Shown: positions 1 through 7,913 of the stretch, piece by piece
How positions within the stretch are numbered: position 1 is the stretch's first letter
Layout: every line of letters begins with the position of its first letter
Assembly (NCBI RefSeq): GCF_029892065.1
Contig: NZ_CP120373.1
Location: forward strand, 1,811,501 to 1,875,500
Direction of reading: 5' to 3'
Length of the DNA: 64,000 nt
Source of the DNA: Sinorhizobium garamanticum
Lineage (GTDB): Bacteria > Pseudomonadota > Alphaproteobacteria > Rhizobiales > Rhizobiaceae
The notes under the pieces: model-generated
What the model was told of the DNA's origin: nothing
Databases searched by the model: none
The model's input: only the letters and a program-made list of their open reading frames with translations
Translations under genes and position numbers: made by a program

Positions 1-523
1 GAAAGACCAGCCAGCCTCCGAACACCGCAATCAGCGCGTAGCTTGCGACCTCAAGCGAGTGGGTGGCATCCGTCATGCTGATCGACGAGCCGCGCAACAG
101 GAGATAGACGGCGCCGATGAGGAGGATCGCCACCACGCCTTGGAGGATCGAGGAGAGAAACGAGAGAACGACGCCGCGGCGAAGTTCCGTCTCGTTGGCG
201 ATCATGTAGGAGGAAATGACCGCCTTGCCGTGCCCCGGGCCGGCCGCATGGAACACGCCATAGGCAAAGGAGAGGCCGATCAGCGACCAGAGCTGCCACG
301 GGTTCTCGCGCATGCCCTTGAGCGAGCCCGTGAGCAGCCGGTAGAAGCTCTGCTGCTCCATGTTCACCCAGGCAAAGAAACCGCCGAGGAAGCCGGTCGT
401 CTGGACCGACGGTTCGGCGGTGCCGATGCCGAGCGGCGATTGCGCCGCGGCCGCCGTTGCGGAAAGGGCCGCGAGCAAGAGCGCAGCCGCCAGCGGTCCG
501 CCAATCCTGCGTGCGTTCAGCAT
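1..523 (-). CDS. NicO-family nickel/cobalt permease, 3' end beyond window
   Basis: Partial gene; about 174 N-terminal residues are visible and the rest lies left of the window. It begins with a hydrophobic signal-like segment (residues 9-27). A stretch with the histidine motif FHAAGPGHGKA follows at residues 91-101, inside a predicted membrane helix. That His/Gly-rich motif is the hallmark of NicO/RcnA-type transporters, which export or import Ni2+/Co2+ across the inner membrane. The ATG overlaps the stop codon of the upstream DUF1007 gene by seven bases, so the two are almost certainly co-translated. In rhizobia this pair recurs as a metal-handling unit. The actual metal (Ni, Co or Zn) and the direction of transport cannot be read from this fragment. 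Confidence 0.8.
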   Translation of the reverse strand, partial: MLNARRIGGPLAAALLLAALSATAAAAQSPLGIGTAEPSVQTTGFLGGFFAWVNMEQQSFYRLLTGSLKGMRENPWQLWSLIGLSFAYGVFHAAGPGHGKAVISSYMIANETELRRGVVLSFLSSILQGVVAILLIGAVYLLLRGSSISMTDATHSLEVASYALIAVFGGWLVF

Positions 524-1161
524 GTGACCTCGATCCTGGTTGCAAAAAGCTTCGACATGTCGGTGCCGGTCGGGTCGTTCCAGAAGGCGTCGGTCAGCGT
601 GTCCTTGTTTTCGGCCAGCACTTCGTCGGGATCCGGCCTGACCACCTGATGCTCGCAGGCCTCGATCTTCTCGCCGACGACCGAGAGATCCTCGTCGGTC
701 GGGAAATCCATCGCCGTGTACATGGTCGGGTCGTAGACGCCGAAGGAGAGCTTGCCCTTGAGCGGCATCGCTTCGGCCGGTTTGACCGCGAACATCATCA
801 GGAGCTGGTTGTCCTTATAGTCCACGGTGATGCTGTCGGGCTTGTTCACCTTCACCGATTTGCCGTTGTCGGAAATCGTCGTGTAGTAGTTGTATTCCGA
901 AAGGGACTCGAGAACCGTCTGGCCGACCTCCTTGAGCTCGTCCGGGTCGAGGGTCGCATTGGAGTTCTTGTCGAAGTCGAGCACGACGCTTGCGGAGAAG
1001 AGCTCGTCGAAGCGCCAGACATTGCGCAGTTCGCCGATCTCGCCCTTGTCGTCGGAAACGATCTCCAGCCGCGCTTCGGCGAAAATGTGCGGATGCGCGA
1101 CAGCCAGCGCGGGTGCGAGGAGCGTGGCAAGGCCGGCCATGACGAGGCATTTTGTTTTCAT
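517..1161 (-). CDS. DUF1007 family secreted protein with EF-hand-like loop
   Basis: A 214-residue protein of the DUF1007 family, usually encoded beside a NicO permease, as here (seven-base overlap). Residues 1-22 form a classic Sec signal peptide ending ALAVA. Cleavage there would give a mature N-terminus of His-Pro-His, which could itself bind metal. Residues 64-75 (DKNSNATLDPDE) match the 12-residue EF-hand loop, with acidic or amide side chains at positions 1, 3, 5, 9 and 12. The protein is therefore likely periplasmic and may bind metal or calcium and serve the adjacent permease. The start was chosen because the signal peptide begins there; the open frame extends far upstream through a repeat, which is not coding. 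Its biochemical role is unknown. Confidence 0.82.
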   Translation of the reverse strand: MKTKCLVMAGLATLLAPALAVAHPHIFAEARLEIVSDDKGEIGELRNVWRFDELFSASVVLDFDKNSNATLDPDELKEVGQTVLESLSEYNYYTTISDNGKSVKVNKPDSITVDYKDNQLLMMFAVKPAEAMPLKGKLSFGVYDPTMYTAMDFPTDEDLSVVGEKIEACEHQVVRPDPDEVLAENKDTLTDAFWNDPTGTDMSKLFATRIEVTC

Positions 1162-1186
1162 CGGAGAGGAAATCCTTTTCGGCCCA

Positions 1187-1290
1187 CTGCATGTTTCCTT
1201 AAATCGTAGCCGATTTAAGGATAAAAACATGCAGCACTTCAAAGTGCTACAGCGTCCTTTGCGCGTCTGATAAGACGCGCTGCGCTGTAA
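1187..1290 (+). repeat. Two-hairpin rhizobial intergenic repeat, copy 1
   Basis: An AT-rich inverted repeat (TTAAATCG...CGATTTAAGG) is followed by a linker containing ACATGCAGCA and AAAGTGCTA. A GC-rich hairpin then carries GCGCGTCT-gata-AGACGCGC between CAGCG and CGCTG arms. The same arrangement occurs at 16192, 17280 and 23250, and the second half alone at 58068. This resembles the mosaic intergenic elements described in Sinorhizobium; the exact family name was not checked. It lies between the DUF1007 and LysR genes. Confidence 0.85.
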
Positions 1291-1360
1291 GCCGCGCGAA
1301 TCGTCTCCGAATGTACTGCAAATGGGACGGAATTGGGACTTGGCGCGGCACCCGGCGCAA

Positions 1361-2251
1361 TCATCGTGAGCGGAACCAGTCGTGCAGGAAATCGACGAAG
1401 GTGCGCACCTTGGCCGGCAGATAGCGCCGATGCGGATAGATCGCGTAGATGCCGCGATCCTTGGGCAGGAAGTCATCGAACAACGTCACCAGCTCGCCGG
1501 ACAGGATCTTCGGCCGGGCAATGAAATCCGGCACGGGGGCAACCCCGAGACCGGTCACCGCCGCGCGCACGGAGGCAAGCGGACTGTTGACTTCGATCGG
1601 TCCGCCCACCGGCACCGTAAAGGGTGAACCGTCCGGTTCGACGAAACGCCAGTTCGAATAGGATCGGCCATTGGTGTCGAGAATGCAGGAGATTTTCGAA
1701 AGTTCGGTCGGATGCTTGAGCGGGCCGATCTTTTCCACGAAGTCCGGCGAGGCGCAGAGCAGCACCTGGAAGTCATCGAGCTTGCGCGCGATCAGCGTCG
1801 AATCTTCGAGGCGCGTGATGCGGATCGCCACATCGAAACCTTCTTCCACCAAATCGACGAAGCGGTCGTCCGAGACGATTTCGAGCGACAATTCAGGATG
1901 CTGCTTGCCGAAATCGATCAGCGACTGGCCGATATCCGCATCCACGAATGTCCTGGGCACAGTGATGCGCAGCCGGCCGCGCAGGTCGGAATTGTTGGCG
2001 CGCACGAGATCGGCGAGGTTGTCGATCTCCTTCAGGATCTCGGAGGCCGTGCGATAGTAGGTGTGGCCGGCCTCGGTCAGCGAGAATTGACGCGTCGTGC
2101 GGTTGAGGAGGAGTGCGCCGAGCTCGTCTTCCAGTTCACGCACATATTTCGACAGAAGCGCCTTGGATTTTCCGACACGCCGGGCAGCAGCGGAAAAGCC
2201 TTCCGCGTCCACGACGTCGATGAAGGCACGGATACGGGTCAAGGTGTCCAT
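1361..2251 (-). CDS. LysR-family transcriptional regulator
   Basis: A 296-residue LysR-type regulator of normal length. Residues 1-60 contain the N-terminal winged helix-turn-helix, with the typical stretch GFSAAARRVGKSKALLSKYV and the following RTTRQFSLTEAG wing. From about residue 90 on it has the periplasmic-binding-like effector domain (GRLRITVPRTF...), and it ends in the usual C-terminal helix (KVRTFVDFLHDWF). The nearest gene on the other strand is the decarboxylase at 2946, almost 700 bases away behind its own leader, so a regulatory link is only possible, not shown. No effector can be deduced. It is monocistronic, with the repeat at 1187-1290 on its 3' side. Confidence 0.93.
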   Translation of the reverse strand: MDTLTRIRAFIDVVDAEGFSAAARRVGKSKALLSKYVRELEDELGALLLNRTTRQFSLTEAGHTYYRTASEILKEIDNLADLVRANNSDLRGRLRITVPRTFVDADIGQSLIDFGKQHPELSLEIVSDDRFVDLVEEGFDVAIRITRLEDSTLIARKLDDFQVLLCASPDFVEKIGPLKHPTELSKISCILDTNGRSYSNWRFVEPDGSPFTVPVGGPIEVNSPLASVRAAVTGLGVAPVPDFIARPKILSGELVTLFDDFLPKDRGIYAIYPHRRYLPAKVRTFVDFLHDWFRSR

Positions 2252-2589
2252 GGCTGACTTTCTTTCGTCTGTGCGCCGGGTTGATTCGGCAGCAATATTT
2301 CGCCCGCCGAAGGATCATGAATAACGCTGCGCCGCCCGCGCTCGACCCGATGCGCCGCTTCTCAGCGCCGTCGCCTCGTGTGCTCGGAGTAAATCTCATT
2401 GATTTCAAAGGCTTGGCGTATTCTTCCCAGCAGGCTCGATTGTTCAGTGAATGTGAACACCGACAATGTCGTCGGCTTCGGAAAAAATTCAACCGCGGAA
2501 CGCAAAAAACTCTTGATTACGACAATGTTTTTTCTTACCTACGCCTTGCCCAAAGTCGCACGTGCCTGTGGGTGTCCGCCGACCCTCGA
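2252..2589. other. Intergenic region with probable divergent promoters
   Basis: No credible gene here. The stretch between lysR and the structured leader is more AT-rich than its surroundings, especially around 2480-2560, with A and T runs. It probably holds the lysR promoter and the decarboxylase promoter (TTGATT near 2513 is a weak -35 candidate). Short open frames in it lack ribosome-binding sites. Confidence 0.5.
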
Positions 2590-2930
2590 ATAAGGTGAGG
2601 AAATCGGTAAGGTACCTGGAACTAACCCCTCCAGTCGCTATTCCGGCCAACCGGGAAATGCGAGGACATCTTGAAGCAACGACGGTGCGGGCCTTTCTGG
2701 TGTCTGCCGGCTTTCCAACAGCCGGGGTTACTGAAGAGGCACACCTTCATTGCCGGAAGTGCGGTTGGGATATTCCCTCCAATCCATGGCAGACAAAGAC
2801 GAATCTTAGCCTAGGCGGGCTTCGATTCACCGTTTCGCGCATCGAGCGCATGCATGGTTCCGGGGTCTCCACCGGCTGGTTCCAGTGCAAGCGCGCGTAT
2901 GCCCTTTGTCCTCCACAGTTGTGGAGTCTA
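2590..2930 (+). promoter_or_regulatory. Structured 5' leader of decarboxylase mRNA, putative speF RNA motif
   Basis: About 340 non-coding bases precede the decarboxylase and fold into consecutive hairpins. These are CTGGA/TCCAG at 2616-2634; a long stem CGCTATTCCGG/CCGGGAAATGCG at 2636-2662 with a CCAA loop; CCGGCT/AGCCGG at 2707-2725; TGAAG/CTTCA at 2732-2749; and CTCCAC-AGTT-GTGGAG at 2911-2926, just before the ribosome-binding site. A conserved RNA called the speF motif has been described upstream of ornithine decarboxylase genes in alphaproteobacteria. Position and gene context match it, but the match to the Rfam model was not tested. It probably controls polyamine synthesis. Confidence 0.55.
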
Positions 2931-2945
2931 ATGGATCAGGGGAAT

Positions 2946-4085
2946 ATGGCTATGACCACCGCACGCATCATCGACTTCCTGAACACCCGACGACCTGAAG
3001 GCCCGTGCCTCGTTGTCGACCTCGACGTCGTGCGCGACAATTTCAAGGCCTTCCGCCACGCGCTGCCCGACAGCTCGATCTATTATGCCGTCAAGGCCAA
3101 CCCGGCGCCGGAAATCCTGCGCCTTCTCGCCGGTCTCGGCTCCAATTTCGATTGCGCGTCCGTCGCCGAAATCGAAATGGCGCTTGATGCCGGTGCGACC
3201 GCCCAACGCATTTCTTATGGCAATACCATCAAGAAGGAGCGCGATATTGCCCGCGCTTACGCGCTCGGCGTGTCCCTTTTCGCGGTCGACAGCCACGAGG
3301 AAGTCGAGAAGGTCGCGCGTGTTGCTCCCGGCGCCCGCGTCTTCTGCCGCGTCCTGACCGATGGCGAAGGTGCGGAATGGCCGCTGTCGCGCAAGTTCGG
3401 CTGCGTGCCGCAGATGGCCGTCGACGTGCTCGTCTACGCGCACCAGCTCGGCCTCGTCTCCTACGGCGTGTCGTTCCACGTCGGCTCGCAGATGACGAAG
3501 CTCGATGCCTGGGATTCGGCCCTTGCGGATGCCAAGCGTGTCTTCGTGCAGCTCGCCAAGCAGGGCATCGAGCTCAAGATGGTCAACATGGGCGGCGGCT
3601 TCCCGACGAAGTATCTGAAGGACGTTCCGTCGGCTGAAGCCTATGGTCAGGCGATCTTCGGTGCGCTGAAGAAGCACTTCGGCAACAAACTCCCGGAGAC
3701 GATCATCGAGCCTGGCCGCGGTATGGTCGGCAATGCGGGTGTGATCAAGGCGGAAGTCGTTCTCGTCTCGAAGAAGTCGGACAACGACAATCACCGCTGG
3801 GTCTTCCTCGACATCGGCAAGTTCGGCGGTCTCGCCGAGACGATGGACGAGGCGATTCGCTACCCGATCCGCACCGCGCGCGATGCCGATCAGATGGAGC
3901 CCTGCGTGCTTGCCGGCCCGACCTGCGACTCGGCCGACGTGCTCTACGAGAAGAACATGTATCCGCTGCCGATCTCGCTGACGATCGGCGACGAGGTTCT
4001 GATCGAAGGCACGGGCGCCTACACGACGACCTACTCGGCCGTCGCCTTTAACGGCTTCGAGCCGCTGAAGGCCTACGTGATCTGA
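2946..4085 (+). CDS. Type III PLP-dependent ornithine/lysine decarboxylase
   Basis: A 379-residue fold-III (alanine-racemase-like barrel) decarboxylase that converts ornithine to putrescine, and possibly lysine to cadaverine, in the cytoplasm. The PLP-binding lysine is K50 in YYAVKANP. His and Gly residues around the cofactor are visible in SFHVGSQ, MGGGFPT and IEPGRGMV, and the second-subunit catalytic Cys is C327 in GPTCDSADVLYE. I start it at the ATG preceded by CAGGGGAAT. The frame is open back to 2562, but that part lies in the structured leader and does not resemble the family. Other in-frame ATGs are at 2931 and 2952. It is related to eukaryotic ODC and to the rhizobial odc/ldc genes. 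Substrate preference cannot be settled from sequence. Confidence 0.93.
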   Translation: MAMTTARIIDFLNTRRPEGPCLVVDLDVVRDNFKAFRHALPDSSIYYAVKANPAPEILRLLAGLGSNFDCASVAEIEMALDAGATAQRISYGNTIKKERDIARAYALGVSLFAVDSHEEVEKVARVAPGARVFCRVLTDGEGAEWPLSRKFGCVPQMAVDVLVYAHQLGLVSYGVSFHVGSQMTKLDAWDSALADAKRVFVQLAKQGIELKMVNMGGGFPTKYLKDVPSAEAYGQAIFGALKKHFGNKLPETIIEPGRGMVGNAGVIKAEVVLVSKKSDNDNHRWVFLDIGKFGGLAETMDEAIRYPIRTARDADQMEPCVLAGPTCDSADVLYEKNMYPLPISLTIGDEVLIEGTGAYTTTYSAVAFNGFEPLKAYVI

Positions 4086-4094
4086 TCCTGCCTT

Positions 4095-4117
4095 GCTCCC
4101 GCGCCAGCCGCGGGAGC
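4095..4117 (+). terminator. Hairpin downstream of the decarboxylase
   Basis: A nine-base-pair GC stem (GCTCCCGCG/CGCGGGAGC) with a five-base loop starts nine bases after the decarboxylase stop. There is no T run after it, so it may be a weak terminator or an mRNA-stabilising stem. Confidence 0.5.
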
Positions 4118-4177
4118 GGCGATTTCACAATTCTGTATCCGGTCCGCCTGAAGCGGTTTTGATGACGGGAGGCCCCG

Positions 4178-4768
4178 ATGGCCGCTGTTGTTGATGCCAT
4201 GCGCGCGTTCTTCGCGCCGTCCACCTTTGTGATCGACTCCGAAAACCCGGGCGACGTCGTCGCGCGTGAAAACCTGCTCGACCGAGCCATGGGGCCGGAC
4301 CGCTGCCGGAAGTCGTCGGAAAAGCTGCGCCGCGGCCGCCTACCGGCCGAGGGGCTCGCGCTTGTTGCGCGCGACGAGGACGGCCACGTGATCGGCACGG
4401 TGCGCCTCTGGAATGTCGAGGCGGGTGTCGACCGGGAATGCCATGGCGTGCCGGCGCTTATGCTCGGCCCGCTTGCCGTCGATCCGGCGCATGAGGGCCG
4501 GGGCATCGGCGGCATGCTGATGCGTGCGGCGATCCAGGAGGCCAAGAACCGCAGCCACGGGGCGATCCTGCTCGTTGGCGATGCCGCCTACTACGAACGG
4601 TTCGGCTTCTTCGCCGAGCGGGCGCAGCATCTCGTCATGCCGGGACCGTTCGAGCGCAACCGCTTCCTGGCGCTCGAGCTCAAGGACGGCTGGCTTGATG
4701 GCGCCGCTGGCATGCTGGTGGCGAGCGGCCGCAAACTTGCCCTGCCGCCGCTCAAGCGCGCCGCGTGA
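4178..4768 (+). CDS. GNAT-family N-acetyltransferase (YhbS-like)
   Basis: A 196-residue acetyltransferase of the GNAT superfamily. The acetyl-CoA-binding motif A is clear at residues 98-115, with EGRGIGGMLM supplying the pyrophosphate loop. It is followed by the motif B-like AAYYERFGFF near residues 142-151. The domain arrangement is like the YhbS group (COG3153), whose substrates are mostly unknown. The ATG is preceded by GGGAGGCCCCG, a good ribosome-binding site. The gene follows the polyamine decarboxylase by about 90 bases in the same direction. Polyamine acetylation is therefore an attractive guess, but this is inference from position only. Confidence 0.88.
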   Translation: MAAVVDAMRAFFAPSTFVIDSENPGDVVARENLLDRAMGPDRCRKSSEKLRRGRLPAEGLALVARDEDGHVIGTVRLWNVEAGVDRECHGVPALMLGPLAVDPAHEGRGIGGMLMRAAIQEAKNRSHGAILLVGDAAYYERFGFFAERAQHLVMPGPFERNRFLALELKDGWLDGAAGMLVASGRKLALPPLKRAA

Positions 4769-4877
4769 CTTCGCCGCCTCCAACCCTGCGGAGGCGGACA
4801 ATACACAGCGCTCCTGCGCCGGAATGGCGCGGGGCGCTGTCATGTTTTGAGGGGCGCTGATTCCGGCGGCCTTGCCT

Positions 4878-5288
4878 TCACGTCCGGGACGCAGATGATT
4901 TCCTGGCGTCGTAGCAGACGAAAGCAAGCTTGTTGCCGTCCGGATCGCGCACATAGGCTGCGTAAAAGCCATCGCCATATTGCGGGCGAAAGCCGGGTTT
5001 CCCCTGGTCCCGGCCACCGCGCTCCATGGCGATCTCGAACATCCGGTCGATCACGTCTGCGCTTTCGACGAGAAAGGCCGTCATTGTTCCGTTGCCGACC
5101 GAGGCGCAGTTGCCGTCGAATGGGTAACCCGTGAAGAAGCGTGGAGCCCTGTCGTCATCCTTCCGCCCCCAGGAGGCAACCTGTTCGTCACAATAACAGC
5201 GCTCCTGACCGATCAGCGCCATCAACGGGTCGTAAAATCGCTCGGCCCGCTTCAGATCCGTTGTTCCGACCATCGTGTATCCGATCAT
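4878..5288 (-). CDS. VOC (glyoxalase/bleomycin resistance fold) protein
   Basis: A 136-residue single-domain vicinal-oxygen-chelate protein. It opens with IGYTMVGTTDLKRAERFYDP and ends with the usual YVRDPDGNKLAFVCYD strand, both standard for this fold. Members bind a metal and act as lyases, dioxygenases or antibiotic-binding proteins; this lineage has no assigned substrate. The much longer open frame on this strand was trimmed to the ATG that begins the first VOC strand. The gene lies 23 bases downstream of the LysE exporter on the same strand, so the two probably share a transcript. Confidence 0.85.
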   Translation of the reverse strand: MIGYTMVGTTDLKRAERFYDPLMALIGQERCYCDEQVASWGRKDDDRAPRFFTGYPFDGNCASVGNGTMTAFLVESADVIDRMFEIAMERGGRDQGKPGFRPQYGDGFYAAYVRDPDGNKLAFVCYDARKSSASRT

Positions 5289-5311
5289 GCGCCGTCCTCC
5301 GTTGCCGCGGG

Positions 5312-5947
5312 TCAGTTCGCGGCGCGCCGGTAGAATGCCAACGATCCCGCAAGTGCCAGGAGGGCGCCTCCGCACACACGATCGAGCCAGATGGCGCCGG
5401 AGCGTTTCAGGAAACGAACCGCTTGGGAGCCGATCAGCGCATAACCGAACATCACCGCGAAATCGATCGAAGCGAAGACGGCGGCGAGAACGGCGTATTG
5501 CGGCGCTTGCGGTAGCGCCGGTTCGATGAACTGCGGCAGGAAGGCGGAGAAGAACAGATAGCCCTTGGGATTGGTGACCGCGACGAGGAAACACTTGAGG
5601 AAGATCGCGCTTGTGGTTGCGGCACCAGCCGACCTCTCGCTTTCGGCGGCAATATCCAGCGTTCCGCGGGAGCGCAGCAGCATGATGCCGAGGAAAGCGA
5701 GGTAGGCGGCACCCAGCCATTTGACGACCGTGAACCAGAACTCGGACGCGGCCAAGAGCGCGCCGAGGCCGAGCGCCACGGCGCCGATCAGCACGAAATC
5801 CGACAGGACGGCGCCGATCATGCCCGCCGTTGCCCGTCTCACGCCATAGCGCGAACCATTGGTGAGGGCGAGAAGCACGGTCGGTCCGGGGGTCGCGATG
5901 CCGATGAAAGCAACGAACGCGAATGCAAGAATGGTGAATTCACTCAT
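5312..5947 (-). CDS. LysE/RhtB-family amino-acid exporter
   Basis: A 211-residue inner-membrane exporter of the LysE superfamily, with about six hydrophobic segments. The diagnostic N-terminal motif is GIATPGPTVLLALTNGSRYG (residues 16-35), and the mid-protein VTNPKGYLFFSAFLPQF is also typical. Such proteins excrete amino acids (lysine, homoserine, threonine and others) using the proton gradient. The start was placed at the ATG immediately before the first helix. It is followed by the VOC gene, probably in the same operon. Exported substrate unknown. Confidence 0.9.
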   Translation of the reverse strand: MSEFTILAFAFVAFIGIATPGPTVLLALTNGSRYGVRRATAGMIGAVLSDFVLIGAVALGLGALLAASEFWFTVVKWLGAAYLAFLGIMLLRSRGTLDIAAESERSAGAATTSAIFLKCFLVAVTNPKGYLFFSAFLPQFIEPALPQAPQYAVLAAVFASIDFAVMFGYALIGSQAVRFLKRSGAIWLDRVCGGALLALAGSLAFYRRAAN

Positions 5948-6033
5948 GGTGTTTGCCCTCCGCGACGAAAGTCCTCTCACAGCTTTGACGTGCGCGCAAG
6001 CATCGGTGCGCCATCATCGTTGGGGTCGTGGCC

Positions 6034-6207
6034 ATGGTTGCACCGAGCGACACTCGTTTGACAGCCTTCCCGGCTTCCCTTATGGAGGCGGCGGGCGAGG
6101 GGGCCCCTGCCGTCCGCGAGCTTGAAGCGTTGGTGAAGTCCCTCATTTTCGACACGGTCGCGCCGAAACGGCATGCGAACCGATGGCAATGCGGGCACCC
6201 ATCCTGA
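6034..6207 (+). CDS. Possible 57-residue small protein
   Basis: A short open frame in the 289-base gap between the exporter and the glyoxalase-related gene. It would encode 57 residues with an acidic helical middle (EGAPAVRELEALVKSLIFD) and a basic, Cys/His-containing end (RHANRWQCGHPS). The third-codon-position GC content is fairly high but lower than in firm neighbours, and the ribosome-binding site is weak. A GTG six bases upstream is in frame. I do not recognise a family. It may be a chance frame. Confidence 0.25.
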   Translation: MVAPSDTRLTAFPASLMEAAGEGAPAVRELEALVKSLIFDTVAPKRHANRWQCGHPS

Positions 6208-6236
6208 AATTGCATGCCGCAACAGGAGACCCTGTC

Positions 6237-6683
6237 ATGACGCATGGAAAACCGACGCTTCCCGCACTCGATGCACTGAAGGACCAGGCAAGGCGCCTAC
6301 GGTCCCGGCTCGCGTCCGAGGGCGAGGCGATCAGCCACTCCAGATCGCTCGAACTCGTCGCCGCCCAATACGGTTACCGCGACTGGAATACGCTTCACGC
6401 CGCCGCCGGCAACCGTCAGCCGTTCAATCCCTGGATGCTGGGGTCGCGGGTGAAGGGCCACTATCTCGGCCAGGCCTTCGAAGCGGAAATCCTCTCGGTT
6501 CACGCGATAAGCGCTGAGCCGGGGCGCTATCGCCTGACGTTCAAGTTCGATCAGCCGGTCGATGTCGTCACGTTCGAAAGCTTCTCGGCCTTTCGCCAGA
6601 GGGTAACGGCCACGATAGACGAAACCGGGCGGACGGTCGAAAAGACCTCGAACGGACGGCCGCATCTGGAGCTTGAGTGGTGA
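6237..6683 (+). CDS. Glyoxalase-related (Glyoxalase_8-like) domain protein
   Basis: A 148-residue protein. Its N-terminal half (DALKDQARRLRSRLASEGEA, then SLELVAAQYGYRDWNTLHAA) matches the short helical domain known as a glyoxalase-related protein domain, often found at the end of VOC proteins or alone. The C-terminal half is a predicted beta-rich domain with no recognised relatives. The start at 6237 is preceded by CAGGAGACC, a good ribosome-binding site. An upstream in-frame ATG at 6183 has none. Function unknown; cytoplasmic. It is followed by a RIME-like repeat. Confidence 0.75.
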   Translation: MTHGKPTLPALDALKDQARRLRSRLASEGEAISHSRSLELVAAQYGYRDWNTLHAAAGNRQPFNPWMLGSRVKGHYLGQAFEAEILSVHAISAEPGRYRLTFKFDQPVDVVTFESFSAFRQRVTATIDETGRTVEKTSNGRPHLELEW

Positions 6684-6708
6684 GGTTTGGCGAATGGAGG
6701 TGGGATTC

Positions 6709-6855
6709 GGCCCCTCATCCGGCTGCCGCCACCTTCTCCCCGCAGGCGGAGAGAAGGGATTCGTGACGACGGCTTCGCCACCAAGTCAAGACATGAGCAG
6801 CGCCGACTGGCGTCCCCTCGCCCCGCTTGCGGGGAGAGGGCTAGGGTGAGGGGCT
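6709..6855. repeat. RIME-like palindromic repeat, copy 1
   Basis: About 147 bases flanked by the inverted ends GGCCCCTCATCC and GGTGAGGGGC. It contains two internal GC-rich stems: CTTCTCCCCGC...GAGAAGGG at 6732-6758 and CGCCCCGCTTGCGGGG near 6820-6835. The same design occurs at 30337-30450 and, in a diverged form, at 35320-35496. It resembles the Rhizobium intergenic mosaic element (RIME). Confidence 0.85.
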
Positions 6856-6880
6856 TTCAGCCTGTACTGCGGAAGACAGG

Positions 6881-7870
6881 CTACCCAGCAAGATCCACCA
6901 CGCCGCAATCACCGGCCGCGGAACCGAAGGCGAGCTGGCGGCCGTTCTTGCTCCAGGCCATGGCGGTGATCGTGCCCTCACCGGGTCGGCGCAGCAGCAC
7001 TTCCTTGCTGTCGGCGAAGCGGGCGGCGAGGATCATGCCGTCCTCGTAGCCGATGGCCACGATGTCCTCGGCCGGATGGCAGGCGACGGTCGTCACCATG
7101 GTGTTGCCGCGCGTGCCGAGCTCCAGCGGCGCCTTGCCCATGGGTCCGTCCTTGCCCTGGAACGGCCAGACGATCGCCGCCGGCGCGCCGGAAGACGCGA
7201 GCCACTTGCCCTTGGCGGACCAGGACAGCGACTTCACCTTGGCCGGATACCCGGTCATGCGCATGTGGCGCGCTTCGGCCCCCGCCTTGGCGTCGAGCTT
7301 CCATCCGTGCAGCGCGTTCTCCTGCATGGTGGTGACGACGAAACGGCCGTCGGGGGAAAAAGTGACGCCGGTATGGGCGCCCTTCCATTCGAGATCCGCC
7401 GGCTGCCCGACGATCGCCACCCAATGCATGGAGACGCCGTTGTAGCGGGCAACGGCGATGCGCAGACCCTTGGGAGCAAAGGCTATGCCCTCGACCGTGC
7501 GCTCTTCGGGAAAATCCTTTGTCGTGCCGTCGGCCAGGCGAACATGGGTCGTCTTGCCATAGGCATAGGCGACCGCGCCCTGAGGTCCTGCGGCGACCTG
7601 CGATATCCATTTGCGCGGCGCTTCGGCGACGAGGCTGATGCTGCCGTCGGCAAAGATCCGCATGACCTTGCCGTCCTCGCCGCCGGTCAGGAGGCTGTCG
7701 CTCGCTTCGTCATGGTCGAGCGAGAGCAGGCCATCATGGGCTTCAATGGTCTTGTGGCCATGATCGAGGCGATGGATGATGCCCGAGGCTTCGGCGAAGA
7801 AGGGTATATCCTTGAGGAAGGCCACGCCGACGACGTGGCCTTCGAGATCGAGCGGAGCGACTGTCGGCAT
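6881..7870 (-). CDS. WD40 beta-propeller protein
   Basis: A 329-residue soluble protein built of repeated WD40-type blades. Examples are LSLDHDEASDSLLTGGEDGK, GVTFSPDGRFVVTTMQENAL, SLSWSAKGKWLASSGAPAAI and AMAWSKNGRQLAFGSAAG, enough for a seven-bladed propeller. There is no signal peptide, so it is probably a cytoplasmic scaffold or partner protein. It begins 43 bases after the stop of the CobW-type GTPase on the same strand, so the pair is very likely an operon. WD40 partners of COG0523 GTPases are seen in other alphaproteobacteria; a role in metal delivery is inference from this pairing. Confidence 0.85.
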   Translation of the reverse strand: MPTVAPLDLEGHVVGVAFLKDIPFFAEASGIIHRLDHGHKTIEAHDGLLSLDHDEASDSLLTGGEDGKVMRIFADGSISLVAEAPRKWISQVAAGPQGAVAYAYGKTTHVRLADGTTKDFPEERTVEGIAFAPKGLRIAVARYNGVSMHWVAIVGQPADLEWKGAHTGVTFSPDGRFVVTTMQENALHGWKLDAKAGAEARHMRMTGYPAKVKSLSWSAKGKWLASSGAPAAIVWPFQGKDGPMGKAPLELGTRGNTMVTTVACHPAEDIVAIGYEDGMILAARFADSKEVLLRRPGEGTITAMAWSKNGRQLAFGSAAGDCGVVDLAG

Positions 7871-7913
7871 CAGATGGTCGGGCTCTCTTGTTTCTGCATG
7901 ATCTTATAGGGGA

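Noticed and set aside
2562..2945. N-terminal extension of the decarboxylase by 128 codons
   Set aside because: The frame is open, but it runs through the structured leader, resembles no family sequence, and a good ribosome-binding site precedes the ATG at 2946.
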